Notes: a model not told the origin generated them from the letters alone. Positions 1-9,567 are shown, counted from the stretch's first letter. The stretch is DNA of 60,301 nt from Alphaproteobacteria bacterium (GCA_015231795.1 JADGAX010000011.1:1-60301), one strand, 5' to 3'. A program made the numbers and translations.

Positions 1-592
1 CGTTGGAAACCAGTGCTCCAACCCGGATCAGTGGGTCGCTTGGGATATCCCTGAAGTCGCCGCCATCGCGGGCCAGCATGCGTTTATTAGCCTCGATCAG
101 GGCCTGCATGAGGGCTTGGCCGAGCTTGTCGTAGTCTTTGCTGCCCTTGGCAATGTCGAGATTTTCTTCGGCTATCGCAGAATCCAGATATTGCTGCACG
201 AAGCTGTGGTTGCCGTCAGCGATGGCGGCTTTGAACATACCGAGGGCTTGCTGGCGGTTGTCTTTCAGGCCGCCATGGAGGCATTGAGCATAAACCCCGC
301 CCTTTGATCTGGCGCGAACGTCGTCGTCCAGATCCAGGCATTGTTCATAGAAGGCTCGAGCGATCCTTGTAATCTGGTTCGGTTTCAGCATGGGGTTCTC
401 CCGAAGCGTCCTGAACCCGGTATAGGCGATTTGGCGAAGCTGTAAAGCGCGGAATCGGGCTTCCCTTTGGCTTGCCGTTCCCAACGACCGTTTGAGTTCC
501 CGCCGACCGAAAAGGCCGATCAAATCGTCGGGCACCCGGATGCGGAAATAGTAGCGGCTGCCACGTCTGGCGATGTGCGTTTCCAGGCCCAT
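1..592 (-). CDS. Tyrosine-type phage integrase, N-terminal part (runs off window)
   Basis: This frame is open from ATG at 592 to the window edge (about 197 codons), so only the N-terminal and core-binding part is visible. Its start (GLETHIARRGSRYYFRIRVP, then DDLIGLFGRRELKRSLGT) matches the DUF6538 N-terminus of site-specific tyrosine recombinases. A helical, SAM-like core-binding region follows, while the catalytic R-H-R-Y domain would lie outside the window. The gene starts about 85 bp beyond the 3' end of a tRNA-Ser on the same strand, the usual layout for an island integrase sitting at its attachment site. The family call comes from motif recognition; the island is inferred. A GTG at 601 is an alternative start. 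Confidence 0.78.
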   Translation of the reverse strand, partial: MGLETHIARRGSRYYFRIRVPDDLIGLFGRRELKRSLGTASQREARFRALQLRQIAYTGFRTLRENPMLKPNQITRIARAFYEQCLDLDDDVRARSKGGVYAQCLHGGLKDNRQQALGMFKAAIADGNHSFVQQYLDSAIAEENLDIAKGSKDYDKLGQALMQALIEANKRMLARDGGDFRDIPSDPLIRVGALVSN

Positions 593-613
593 GTGTACCA
601 CCTCTGTGTACCA
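592..613. repeat. 9-bp direct repeat at the integrase start
   Basis: TGTGTACCA occurs at 592-600 and again at 605-613, a 13-bp period, directly over and upstream of the integrase start codon. It could be an operator or an arm-type recombinase/excisionase site. Only the repeat itself is seen; the function is a guess. Confidence 0.4.
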
Positions 614-676
614 GTGGTGAGGCCGTCCAGGTTTTGTGCCGGAAACGCATTGTAAATCAAGATATTGTGGGTCATT

Positions 677-769
677 TGGCGGAGAGAGAGGGATTCGAAC
701 CCTCGGTACGGGTTTACCCCGTACAACGGTTTAGCAAACCGTCGCCTTCAGCCGCTCGGCCATCTCTCC
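677..769 (-). tRNA. tRNA-Ser (GCU anticodon)
   Basis: Read on the minus strand this is a class II tRNA. It has a GGAGAGA acceptor arm pairing with the 3' strand at 681-687, a D-loop, an anticodon stem-loop with GCT between TTT and AAA, a long variable arm (GTACGGGGTAAACCCGTAC region), and the T-arm GGTTCGAATCC. The discriminator G is at 680, and CCA is encoded at 677-679. A long variable arm with GCT identifies Ser (AGC/AGU codons). Its 3' end faces the integrase at 592, so it is the likely attachment site of the element to the left. Confidence 0.95.
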
Positions 770-888
770 GCAAGGCCACAGCTTCTAACCGACCCGCCCT
801 TTGCCGTCAATGTCCTTGGTCCCTTTTCCGGGCATCAGGCACGGATAACAGGGGGCGAAAGCGGGAGGCGGGGAGGCGCCCGACCGGC

Positions 889-2340
889 TCAAACCGTCGA
901 CAGCGCGTTCTGCATCACCCAGGCCAAGGCATTCAGGCGCTTGAAACCGTCTTTCAGATAGGATCGTTCGGCCCGGCTCATGATCTTGGGATCGACCCGG
1001 TTGGAAAGTTCCAGGCCATTGTTGAGATCTGCCAATTGCTGACGAATTTGCAGGCCGATCATGAAGTCGTGCAGGCGCGACAGCGCCGCCGCCTCGTCGT
1101 CGCTCATATGCCCGCCCTTGGCAAGAGCGGCCAAACGTTCGCGCGTCGATTGGGCCTCGATGTGGTGTTTGACGGCCAGAACGCGCACGGCGCCCACCAG
1201 CAAAAGCAGGCCCGACATCTTGATGTCGAAGCGCCCCTCGACGGTCTTGATTTGCCCGAACAGTCCCAGGGGCGGGCGCATTTCGGCGGCCGAGCCAGCC
1301 AGCAGATGCAAGAATGGACCCGGTTTCCCCGCCCGCTCCAGCAGATGGGCGCGCAAGGGGTCGGCCAGATTTTGCGAGCCATAGACCGGCTTGAAATCGA
1401 TGAAGATATCGATATTCAGAACGTCCTCGCCCTTGGCTTCGCGCATCCAGCGGTCGATTTCGGCCTTCCAGCCGTCGACCGAGCGCCGCCATTGCGTGTT
1501 CACGCACATCACGCCGCCCTTGCATTTGGGCACGCCCGCCTCGTCCAGCATGTCGCAGATGCGCCTGCTGATCTCGCCGTACCAGGGATCGGCTTCGGGA
1601 CCGCCGTCATAGATGATGGCGTTGTCCTGATCCGCCTTGAACAAGGATTCGCCGCGCCCGCCGGACCCCAAAATCAGCAGGCAGCCGGGAACCGGCGGGC
1701 CGCCCCAGCCGTCTTCGGCCATGGCCTGCTCCGCCAATTCGGCGGCGCGCGCGGTAATGTCGCGCAGAACGGTGCTGACCACATTGGCGATGCCGGTCGG
1801 CTCGACGCCTTCTTCAAGCAGCGCTTTCGCAAGGGTGGGAACCTTGGCATGCGCCGCCGCCAGCGCCTTGGAGTCGGGCGCGCTGGCGATCTCGTCGCCC
1901 AGCGCCAGCGCCGACCCGGCGCGCAATTTCAAAAGCGAGCGGGCCGAAACCATGCCGACCGGACGTCCCAGTCGATCGACGACGCACAGATGGCGAATCT
2001 TCAAACGGTCCATGCGCCCCAGGGCCACGAAGACCAGCGCTTCTTCCTTGACGGTGGCGACCGGCGAACTCATGACGGCGCTTAGGGGCTGATGCATGCC
2101 GATGCTGCCCGTTTGCGCCACGGCGCGCAGCACGTCGCGTTCGGTGACGATTCCCAGGGCGGTCCCTTCGGGGCCGGTGACCATGATCGAGCTGATGCCG
2201 CGCTCGGCCATGATGCGCGCCGCTTCGACCAGGGTGGCCTTGGGTTCGATGGTGATCACCGGGGCGGTCATCACCTCGGCAACCTTATGCCGATAGGGGA
2301 AACTGTCGATGCGCTCCAAGGACGAGGTATCAAGTTTCAT
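889..2340 (-). CDS. CBS-domain / DUF294 putative nucleotidyltransferase
   Basis: This 483-residue protein begins with a tandem CBS pair (about residues 20-140), which normally binds adenine nucleotides and acts as a regulatory module. A DUF294 nucleotidyltransferase-like domain follows, with GSGGRGE at 225-231 and an acidic pair in ADQDNA (D237, D239) typical of the GlnD/KNTase fold. A helical DUF294 C-terminal domain completes it. No membrane segment is seen. In many proteobacteria this family sits next to DUF4212 and VC_2705-type symporter genes, as it does here (divergent, 3.2-5.4 kb). It may therefore sense nucleotide charge or modify a partner to control substrate uptake. The substrate is unknown. 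Confidence 0.85.
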   Translation of the reverse strand: MKLDTSSLERIDSFPYRHKVAEVMTAPVITIEPKATLVEAARIMAERGISSIMVTGPEGTALGIVTERDVLRAVAQTGSIGMHQPLSAVMSSPVATVKEEALVFVALGRMDRLKIRHLCVVDRLGRPVGMVSARSLLKLRAGSALALGDEIASAPDSKALAAAHAKVPTLAKALLEEGVEPTGIANVVSTVLRDITARAAELAEQAMAEDGWGGPPVPGCLLILGSGGRGESLFKADQDNAIIYDGGPEADPWYGEISRRICDMLDEAGVPKCKGGVMCVNTQWRRSVDGWKAEIDRWMREAKGEDVLNIDIFIDFKPVYGSQNLADPLRAHLLERAGKPGPFLHLLAGSAAEMRPPLGLFGQIKTVEGRFDIKMSGLLLLVGAVRVLAVKHHIEAQSTRERLAALAKGGHMSDDEAAALSRLHDFMIGLQIRQQLADLNNGLELSNRVDPKIMSRAERSYLKDGFKRLNALAWVMQNALSTV

Positions 2341-2354
2341 GTTTCTGAGTTCCC

Positions 2355-2942
2355 CTAAAGTCCTTCGACAATACGCGAAGGATCACACCGCTGTTCAAGC
2401 GTTTCGCGAAAAGTGGCGGCTCCGAAATGGAGCAGACCATCGATAACCTCAAAATCGTCGCCGCGCAAAGTTTCGTGGATGGGCAGCGAGTCATAGATAG
2501 GTTTGCAACTCATGGTAACCTGATCAACCGCCCGGCCGGGCGGGGCAAGGCGGGCATGCCCCAATCTTTCGGCGAACAGGCGCTTGAATTCGGAAAAGTC
2601 GTGCTGGGTCTCTTGCTTGTCCAGGGTGCGGACGTAAACATCCTCAAGCCAAGTCCAGAGCTTTTCCTGGGCCAGTCCATCCTGGGGGCGCAGATACGCT
2701 TCCACGATCATGCACAAATCGGCCAGCAGCATGGCGAAGGCGTTCCACCGGCAGACCTCAAGGGCGTCCAGGAACATCTTTTCGCGAAACAGAAAGCGAG
2801 CATTGCTTCCGGCTTTCGTATGGCAAAAGCCCACCGTCGACCTTTGGGAAAGCCTGGAAGTTTCTACGGACAGTAAATCCGCCAGTAACTCGGGAGTGTC
2901 CACCCGGCCCGGAAACAACCAATTCTTGATACGGCTTAACAT
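2355..2942 (-). CDS. Conserved hypothetical protein beside the symporter cluster
   Basis: This gene encodes 195 residues and ends 14 bp before the start of the CBS/DUF294 gene, so the two are probably co-transcribed. I do not recognise the family. The protein is soluble, mixed helical and rich in Trp, Phe and Leu, with no signal peptide or membrane helix. In related loci this position often holds a DnaQ-type 3'-5' exonuclease, but no exonuclease DEDD motif is visible here. An accessory role in regulating the symporter is inferred from position only. Confidence 0.65.
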   Translation of the reverse strand: MLSRIKNWLFPGRVDTPELLADLLSVETSRLSQRSTVGFCHTKAGSNARFLFREKMFLDALEVCRWNAFAMLLADLCMIVEAYLRPQDGLAQEKLWTWLEDVYVRTLDKQETQHDFSEFKRLFAERLGHARLAPPGRAVDQVTMSCKPIYDSLPIHETLRGDDFEVIDGLLHFGAATFRETLEQRCDPSRIVEGL

Positions 2943-3245
2943 AAGGATTTCCTAAAGTTCCCCGACGCTTCGTAGTATCCACAATGTCTCAAAGTGCATT
3001 CGATTTCTAGTGCTTGTTAACCAGGATGGCTCGTGATATCAACATTGCACAAACAAAGAAAACAAATGTCGCACTGAGGAGGTAAACGCAAACTCACGCC
3101 ATTAATCTGTCCGCGCCTAATGCGGCAGGTGGGCTGCACAATCATCTCACGTTTGTTTTTTTTAACAGAGCCGATCCAAGGGCTTCGCTCAAGAGCGTCC
3201 TGGATCATGAACGAGTCAACTTGAGTGGAGAAGGAGCGTCTCAAG
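2943..3245. promoter_or_regulatory. Divergent intergenic region upstream of DUF4212
   Basis: About 300 bp without a credible gene lie between the minus-strand unknown gene and the symporter operon. It is more AT-rich than its flanks and holds a T-tract (TTTGTTTTTTTT near 3150-3160). A bulged inverted repeat (GATCCAAGG near 3173, CCTGGATC near 3200) lies just upstream of the DUF4212 gene. It most likely carries both divergent promoters, but I could not assign -35/-10 boxes with confidence. Confidence 0.4.
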
Positions 3246-3509
3246 ATGTCGGAATTTACTCCCGAAAAGGCCAAGGCCCATTGGGCCAAGACGTCGGGGC
3301 TAATGTGGACGATGCTGGCAATTTGGTTTTTCTTCAGCTTCGTGGTTCACATGTTTGCCCCCAGCCTGAACGCAATCAAGATCCTCAGCTTCCCCTTGGG
3401 CTTCTATATGGCCGCCCAGGGTTCGCTGATCGCCTTCGTTGTGGCAATTTTCTGGTACGCCAAGCGCCAGGACGCCATTGACGAAGAATTCGGCGTCGCC
3501 GAAGACTGA
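3246..3509 (+). CDS. DUF4212 small membrane protein (symporter subunit)
   Basis: The start is placed at ATG 3246 (MSEFTPEKAKAHW) because AAGGAG lies about 10 bases upstream; a GTG at 3225 is the longer alternative. The 87-residue product has two transmembrane segments (WTMLAIWFFFSFVVHMF and SLIAFVVAIFWYAK) with the family's conserved W and HMFAP-type loop. DUF4212 proteins are encoded directly upstream of VC_2705-type sodium:solute symporters and probably form a small subunit with them. Here the next gene starts 22 bp after the stop, in one operon. Confidence 0.9.
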   Translation: MSEFTPEKAKAHWAKTSGLMWTMLAIWFFFSFVVHMFAPSLNAIKILSFPLGFYMAAQGSLIAFVVAIFWYAKRQDAIDEEFGVAED

Positions 3510-3531
3510 TACGGTAAGGAGACAACGTCAC

Positions 3532-5367
3532 ATGGCTGCTAAAAGCAACAGTTTCATCGATAATCTGGGTAAGATCTACGCCTATTACACCGGCGGGTTC
3601 GTTGCCTTCACCATCATCCTGGCCATCCTGGAACAAATGGGTGTGCCCAACGCCATCATCGGCTACGCCTTCGTCTTTCTGACGGTGGCCGTCTACGCGC
3701 TGATCGGCGTGCTCTCGCGCACGGCGGAAGTGTCGGAATATTACGTGGCAGGCCGAGTCGTGCCCGCCTTCTACAACGGCATGGCGACCGGCGCCGACTG
3801 GATGAGCGCCGCCTCGTTCATCGGCATGGCGGGCACTTTGTACGTGATGGGCTATGACGGCTTGGCCTTCGTGCTGGGTTGGACTGGCGGTTACGTGCTG
3901 GTGGCCATTCTGCTGGCTCCGTATCTGCGCAAGTTCGGCCAATACACGGTTCCCGACTTCCTGGGCGCCCGCTTTGGCGGCAACTTGGCCCGTTCGATCG
4001 GCGTGATCGTGCTGATCACCGCTTCCTTCGCTTACGTCGTGGCGCAGATTTTCGGCGTCGGCATCATCGCATCGCGCTTCTTGGGCATTTCGTTCGAGTT
4101 CGCGGTGTTCGTTGGTCTGGCCGGCATTCTGGTCTGCTCGATGCTGGGCGGCATGCGCGCCGTCACTTGGACCCAGGTGGCTCAGTACATCATTCTCATC
4201 ACCGCCTACCTGATCCCCGTGGTCTGGATGTCGGTGAAGGTGACGGGCGTTCCCATCCCCGAGCTGATGTATGGTCAGGCGTTGGAAATCATCGCCACCA
4301 AGGAGCAGGAACTGGGAATCTTAAAGGGTCATGCCATGGCGTTTGTGAACGCCAAGGGTGAATACGACTTCACCTCGGCCATGAACTTCTTCACCCTGAT
4401 CCTCTGCTTGATGATCGGCACCGCCTCTCTGCCTCACATTCTGATGCGCTACTTCACCACGCCTAGCGTGAAGGCCGCTCGTCAGTCGGTGGGTTGGAGC
4501 TTGTTCTTCATCTTCCTGCTTTACTTCACGGCGCCTTCCTATGCCGCGTTCGCCAAGCTGGAAGTGTACCAGAACGTGGTGGGCCTCAGCATGGAAAGCC
4601 TGCCCGCCTGGATTGCGAACTGGGGCAAGGTTGGTCTGGTCGGCGCCTGTGATGCCGCCAATGCCGCCGAGCTATTTTCGATCTGTAAGGGTGTGGCCGG
4701 CAATGCCGACGGCATCTTGCAGTTGGCCGAGTTCAAGATCCATCCGGACGCCATCGTGTTGGCGACCCCGGAAATCGCGGGCCTGCCCTATGTGGTTTCG
4801 GGCCTGGTGGCCGCCGGTGGTCTTGCCGCCGCGCTCTCCACCGCCGATGGATTGTTGCTGGCGATCGCCAATGCGCTCAGCCACGACGTCTATTACCGCA
4901 TGATCGACCCCAAGGCCGATACGAAGAAGCGTTTGATCGTCAGCCGCGTGCTGCTGATCGGCGTGGCCATCGTGGCGGCCTATGTGGCGGCTCAGAAGCC
5001 TTCGACCATCCTGGCGATGGTTGCCTGGGCCTTCTCGATCGCCGCATCGGGCTTGTTCCCGGCGCTGGTCATGGGCATTTGGTGGAAACGCACCAGCAAT
5101 ATCGGTGCGGTTGCGGGCATGGTCGTCGGTTTCGGCGTGTGCCTGTACTACCTGATCATGACCCAGTTCTATGGCATGCCGCTGTGGTTCGGCATCAAGA
5201 ACATCTCTTGCGGCATGTTCGGCATCCCTGCGGCGTTCATTGTGACGTTCGTGGTGAGCCTGGTGACGCCTGCTCCTTCCAAGGAAATGCAGGACTTCAT
5301 CGACAGCATCCGCGTTCCCAAGGGCGATGTCCGTCTGGCCGATGCCAGCGCGGATATCGACCACTAA
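3532..5367 (+). CDS. Sodium:solute symporter, VC_2705/acetate-permease type
   Basis: The protein has 611 residues starting at ATG 3532 (MAAKSNSF), with GGTAAGGAG upstream. The translation has about 13 hydrophobic segments of the SSS/LeuT fold, with EVSEYYVAGR, the GADWMSAASFIG motif of TM2-3 and the SLPHILMRYF and STADGLLLAIANALSHD motifs typical of ActP-like carriers. It should import a short-chain monocarboxylate such as acetate with Na+. The preceding DUF4212 gene and the neighbouring CBS/DUF294 gene place it in the VC_2705 subgroup. The exact substrate cannot be read from sequence. A strong terminator follows. Confidence 0.93.
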   Translation: MAAKSNSFIDNLGKIYAYYTGGFVAFTIILAILEQMGVPNAIIGYAFVFLTVAVYALIGVLSRTAEVSEYYVAGRVVPAFYNGMATGADWMSAASFIGMAGTLYVMGYDGLAFVLGWTGGYVLVAILLAPYLRKFGQYTVPDFLGARFGGNLARSIGVIVLITASFAYVVAQIFGVGIIASRFLGISFEFAVFVGLAGILVCSMLGGMRAVTWTQVAQYIILITAYLIPVVWMSVKVTGVPIPELMYGQALEIIATKEQELGILKGHAMAFVNAKGEYDFTSAMNFFTLILCLMIGTASLPHILMRYFTTPSVKAARQSVGWSLFFIFLLYFTAPSYAAFAKLEVYQNVVGLSMESLPAWIANWGKVGLVGACDAANAAELFSICKGVAGNADGILQLAEFKIHPDAIVLATPEIAGLPYVVSGLVAAGGLAAALSTADGLLLAIANALSHDVYYRMIDPKADTKKRLIVSRVLLIGVAIVAAYVAAQKPSTILAMVAWAFSIAASGLFPALVMGIWWKRTSNIGAVAGMVVGFGVCLYYLIMTQFYGMPLWFGIKNISCGMFGIPAAFIVTFVVSLVTPAPSKEMQDFIDSIRVPKGDVRLADASADIDH

Positions 5368-5388
5368 GGGTCAAGAGTGCTAGTCTTG

Positions 5389-5418
5389 CGGGGCCCCTTC
5401 GGGGGCCCCGTTTTTTTT
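5389..5418 (+). terminator. Rho-independent terminator after the symporter operon
   Basis: A perfect 9-bp GC stem (CGGGGCCCC at 5389-5397, CGGGGCCCC complement at 5402-5410) is closed by a TTCG tetraloop and followed by eight T at 5411-5418. It lies 22 bp after the symporter stop codon. Confidence 0.95.
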
Positions 5419-5433
5419 GAAGAGAGTTAGGGA

Positions 5434-5751
5434 ATGCAAGGCAACGAATATTTCTGGAGCCATCTGCCCTTCTGGATCGTCATGTACGGTTTGGCCGTGG
5501 TGGCCTGGACCTGTCTGGGCCGTTTCGTTTTGGCCATCTTCGTCAAGGACTCGTCGAAGAACTATATCCTGCGCTGGTTCGAGCGCCTGACCGACTGGCC
5601 GATTGCCCTGATCGACTTGATCACGCCCAGGGCCGTGGCGCGCGGCCTGATGCCGTTGGTGACGGCGATCTGGTTCTTTCTGCTGCGCTTCATCGCCTTC
5701 ATGGTCTTTCTCAATGCGGGCATGTTGCCCAAGATGGGAGTTTCGCCATGA
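5434..5751 (+). CDS. Small integral membrane protein, unknown function
   Basis: The 105-residue protein has two or three hydrophobic stretches (about residues 11-36 and 72-96) separated by a cationic loop (KNYILRWFERLTDWP). I do not recognise the family, although the layout is loosely like YggT proteins. It starts 15 bp after the symporter terminator and overlaps the next small membrane-protein gene by four bases (ATGA), so the two form a coupled pair. Read-through or an internal promoter would be needed for expression. Confidence 0.7.
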   Translation: MQGNEYFWSHLPFWIVMYGLAVVAWTCLGRFVLAIFVKDSSKNYILRWFERLTDWPIALIDLITPRAVARGLMPLVTAIWFFLLRFIAFMVFLNAGMLPKMGVSP

Positions 5752-6056
5752 GCCGCCAACACACGATGATGGGAATCTTGCTGCTCTGCCTGGGCAACGG
5801 TTTCATTTCCCCCCTGGTGATCATCGCCTATATGTGGGCGCCTTTCTGGTTTCCCAGCATCATTCCCATGAAGCAGGAATACCATCTGATCGGCTCCACG
5901 ATGATCGTGGGCGTGCTGTCGATTTTGATCTCGGGGGTTCCGGCGGCTCTGTTCGAGCGCATCACCGGCCGCCAGGAAAGCGATTCGACGTCGCTGTACG
6001 TCTGGCTGGGCAGCGCGGTGCTGATCACCTTGCCGGGTTTGCTGCGGTTTATTTAG
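5748..6056 (+). CDS. Small integral membrane protein, unknown function
   Basis: The 102-residue protein has three predicted helices (about 8-30, 48-70 and 82-100), with a charged loop FERITGRQESDS between the last two. It overlaps the previous membrane-protein gene by ATGA, suggesting translational coupling and perhaps a heteromeric complex. No known domain is recognised. Its position next to the symporter cluster is the only functional clue. Confidence 0.7.
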   Translation: MSRQHTMMGILLLCLGNGFISPLVIIAYMWAPFWFPSIIPMKQEYHLIGSTMIVGVLSILISGVPAALFERITGRQESDSTSLYVWLGSAVLITLPGLLRFI

Positions 6057-6065
6057 TCTGAAAAA

Positions 6066-6127
6066 CGTCATGGCCGGACTTGATCCGGCCATCCATCTGG
6101 ACCCCCGGGTCAGGCCCGGGGGTGACG
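6066..6127. repeat. Dispersed palindromic (REP-like) repeat, copy 1
   Basis: This 62-bp element starts CGTCATGGCCGGACTTG and ends GGGGGTGACG. It is built of two GC-rich hairpins: GGCCGGACTTGATCCGGCC, and CCCCCGGGTCAGGCCCGGGGG split by a short loop. It resembles the copies at 11070 and 24132. All three are intergenic and end-flanked by CGTCATG/TGACG, as in the palindromic repeats of Rhodospirillales genomes. It separates the membrane-protein pair from convergent mrp and may act as a terminator. Confidence 0.75.
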
Positions 6128-6152
6128 GTAAAATGTGCCAATGGCGCCAATC

Positions 6153-7304
<1,152 letters not shown>

Positions 7305-7354
7305 GCTTGAAACCTCCCACAACTTGCCGATATAGGTTATTCCGGTGCCTGCCG

Positions 7355-7384
7355 TTGCTAAAGGCCCGGCTGGTGTCATATAAG
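7355..7384 (+). promoter_or_regulatory. Candidate sigma70 promoter for hflKC
   Basis: TTGCTA (7355-7360) and TATAAG (7379-7384) are separated by 18 bp. The start codon of hflK is 48 bp downstream of the -10 box. The call is by eye only. Confidence 0.5.
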
Positions 7385-7432
7385 GCGCTTCTGATATTTT
7401 GCAAAGGCGCAATCGGAAAAAGGATCATACAG

Positions 7433-8617
7433 ATGGCATTGAATTCCGGCGGCGGCGGTCCTTGGGGCGGCGGAAGTGGCGGTAGCGGCGGCGGAAGCGG
7501 CGGCGGCGGCGGTCCCTGGGGCAGCGGCGGCGGCGGCAATAATGGCGGTTGGGGTGGCAATCCTTGGGGACGCGGCAACGGCCCCGGCGGCCAGATGCCA
7601 GATCTTGACGATCTGATCAGAAAGGGCCGCGACCGTTTCAATGGCCTGTTCTCCAATGGATTCAAGGGGATTGGCGTTCTGGCGGCCATTCTGGTGGCTG
7701 GCTGGCTGGCCACCGGCCTTTACCGCGTACAGCCCGATGAGCAGGGCGTCGTGGTCGTCTTCGGCCAATGGACCGACACGACCCAACCCGGCCTGCATTA
7801 CAATTGGCCCTCGCCGATCGGCAAGGTTTACAAGCCCAAGGTGACGCGTTCGAACCGGGTCGAGGTGGGTTTCCGCTCGACGGCGGAGCGAAGCAACAAA
7901 AGCACCAGCGTCAACAGCAACGTCAATGAAGAAAGCCTGATGCTGACCGGCGACGAAAACATCGTCGACATCGATTTCATCGTGCTGTGGAAGATCAAGG
8001 ATGCCGGACAGTTCCTGTTCAAGATCCGCGATCCGCAGGGCACCGTGAAGGTGGCCGCCGAAAGCGCCATGCGCGAAGTGATCAGCCAGACCCCCATCCA
8101 GATGGCCTTGACCGAGGGACGGCGCCAGGTTGAGCAACAGACGCGCGGCCTGCTGCAAGACATGCTGGATTCGTACGAGTCGGGCATCGAGGTCATGGAA
8201 GTGCAGATGCAGAAGTCGGACCCGCCCGCCCAGGTGGTGGACGCCTTCAACGACGTGCAGCGCGCCAAGGCCGACCGCGAGCGCTTGAGCAACGAGGCCG
8301 AGGCTTACCGCAACGACATCATCCCCAAGGCTCGAGGCGACGCTGAGAAACTGCTGCAAGAATCGCAGGCCTACAAGGAGCAGGTCGTCAATATCGCCCA
8401 AGGCGAGGCCAGCCGCTTCCTGTCGGTCTACAACGCCTATGTCAAGGCGCCCAACGTCACGTCGCAGCGCATCTACTACGAAAACATCGAGCAGATTTTG
8501 CATGGAACCAACAAATTGATCATCGATCCAAGCGCCGCCAAATCGGGCGTGCTGCCCTATCTGCCCTTGAACGAGTTGAAGGCCAAACCCGAAGGCGCCC
8601 AGGGAGGCAAGCCATGA
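7433..8617 (+). CDS. hflK: FtsH protease regulator HflK (SPFH/band 7)
   Basis: The start is at ATG 7433 (MALNSGGGG), giving 394 residues. The first 55 residues are an extreme Gly/Trp/Asn-rich tail, followed by one transmembrane helix (about 79-96) and a periplasmic SPFH/prohibitin domain from about 100 on. A coiled-coil stretch rich in Ala, Glu and Arg follows (ERLSNEAEAYRNDIIPKARG). HflK and HflC form a large membrane cage that restrains the FtsH protease. The gene overlaps hflC by ATGA. The glycine-rich tail is longer than in E. coli but is common in alphaproteobacteria. Confidence 0.95.
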   Translation: MALNSGGGGPWGGGSGGSGGGSGGGGGPWGSGGGGNNGGWGGNPWGRGNGPGGQMPDLDDLIRKGRDRFNGLFSNGFKGIGVLAAILVAGWLATGLYRVQPDEQGVVVVFGQWTDTTQPGLHYNWPSPIGKVYKPKVTRSNRVEVGFRSTAERSNKSTSVNSNVNEESLMLTGDENIVDIDFIVLWKIKDAGQFLFKIRDPQGTVKVAAESAMREVISQTPIQMALTEGRRQVEQQTRGLLQDMLDSYESGIEVMEVQMQKSDPPAQVVDAFNDVQRAKADRERLSNEAEAYRNDIIPKARGDAEKLLQESQAYKEQVVNIAQGEASRFLSVYNAYVKAPNVTSQRIYYENIEQILHGTNKLIIDPSAAKSGVLPYLPLNELKAKPEGAQGGKP

Positions 8618-9492
8618 ACCGCACCTTAGGAATCGCCGGCGCCGCCTTCATCGTTCTGGGCATTCTGGCCTGGGACTCGCTGTTCATCATCGCGCAGCAA
8701 GAACAGGCCATTATCCGCCAATTGGGCGCGCCCAAGCGCCTGATCCAGGAACCGGGCCTGAAGATGAAGCTGCCGTTCTTCCAGGACGTGGTCATCTATG
8801 ACAAGCGCCTCTTGGATATGGACCCGCCCGCCGAGCAGGTGATCTTGTCCGACCAAAAGCGATTGGACGTCGACACCTACACCCGCTACCGCATCTCGGA
8901 TCCCTTGAAGTTCTTCCAGTCGCTGGGCACCGAAGAGGCGGCGCGCTCGCAGCTTCGCCAGATCGTCAGTTCGGCGCTGCGCGGCGTGTTGGGCAACATC
9001 ACCATGTCCAGCCTGCTGTCGGCCGAGCGTTTGAAGATCATGAACGAGATACAACAGCAGACCAACACCAACGCCGAGCGTTTCGGCATTCAGGTGGTGG
9101 ATGTGCGCATCCGAAGGGCCGATCTGCCCGAAGAGACCAGCCAGGCCATCTACGAGCGCATGAAGTCGGAACGCGAACGCGAAGCCCGCGAGAACCGCGC
9201 CCAGGGTTCCGAACGCGCCCAACAGATTAGGTCCAGGGCAGAACGCGAACGCACGGTCATTCTGGCCGAAAGCCAGAAAATGGCCCAGATCACCAAGGGC
9301 CAGGGCGACGCGGAAGCCAACCGCATCTATGCCGAGGCCTATGGCCGCGATCCGCAATTCTTCTCATTCTACCGGGCCATGCAGTCTTATCGCCAAGCCA
9401 TCGGCGACAAGGACACCACGCTGATCTTGTCGCCCGATAGCGACTTCTTCAAATATCTGATGGGCCCAAGCGGAGCGGGCCGGGCCAGATAA
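8614..9492 (+). CDS. hflC: FtsH protease regulator HflC (SPFH/band 7)
   Basis: The 292-residue protein has an N-terminal signal-anchor helix (about 5-23), then the SPFH domain (FIIAQQEQAIIRQLGAP onward) and a charged coiled coil (ERMKSEREREARENRAQG). It is the partner of HflK in the FtsH-regulating membrane complex. The start overlaps the hflK stop by four bases. The degP-like gene follows 75 bp later, so membrane and envelope quality-control functions are grouped here. Confidence 0.95.
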   Translation: MNRTLGIAGAAFIVLGILAWDSLFIIAQQEQAIIRQLGAPKRLIQEPGLKMKLPFFQDVVIYDKRLLDMDPPAEQVILSDQKRLDVDTYTRYRISDPLKFFQSLGTEEAARSQLRQIVSSALRGVLGNITMSSLLSAERLKIMNEIQQQTNTNAERFGIQVVDVRIRRADLPEETSQAIYERMKSEREREARENRAQGSERAQQIRSRAERERTVILAESQKMAQITKGQGDAEANRIYAEAYGRDPQFFSFYRAMQSYRQAIGDKDTTLILSPDSDFFKYLMGPSGAGRAR

Positions 9493-9567
9493 CCGCAATT
9501 TCGCCATCTTTTAGGTATTAGGGTATAAGGCCCGATATGGGTTTGACGTGAGGGTTCGGTAGACATC

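Noticed and set aside
345-650. 101-residue minus-strand frame over the integrase
   Set aside because: It lies in another frame of the integrase gene, which shows a recognisable DUF6538 sequence.
634-2085. Long plus-strand reading frame opposite the CBS/DUF294 gene
   Set aside because: It is an antisense shadow of a gene with clear domains, with Arg/Gln/Gly-biased composition and no family match. GC-rich codon use produces such frames throughout the window.
3017-3289. 90-residue minus-strand frame in the intergenic region before DUF4212
   Set aside because: No ribosome-binding site or family, and it overlaps the likely divergent promoter and the DUF4212 start.
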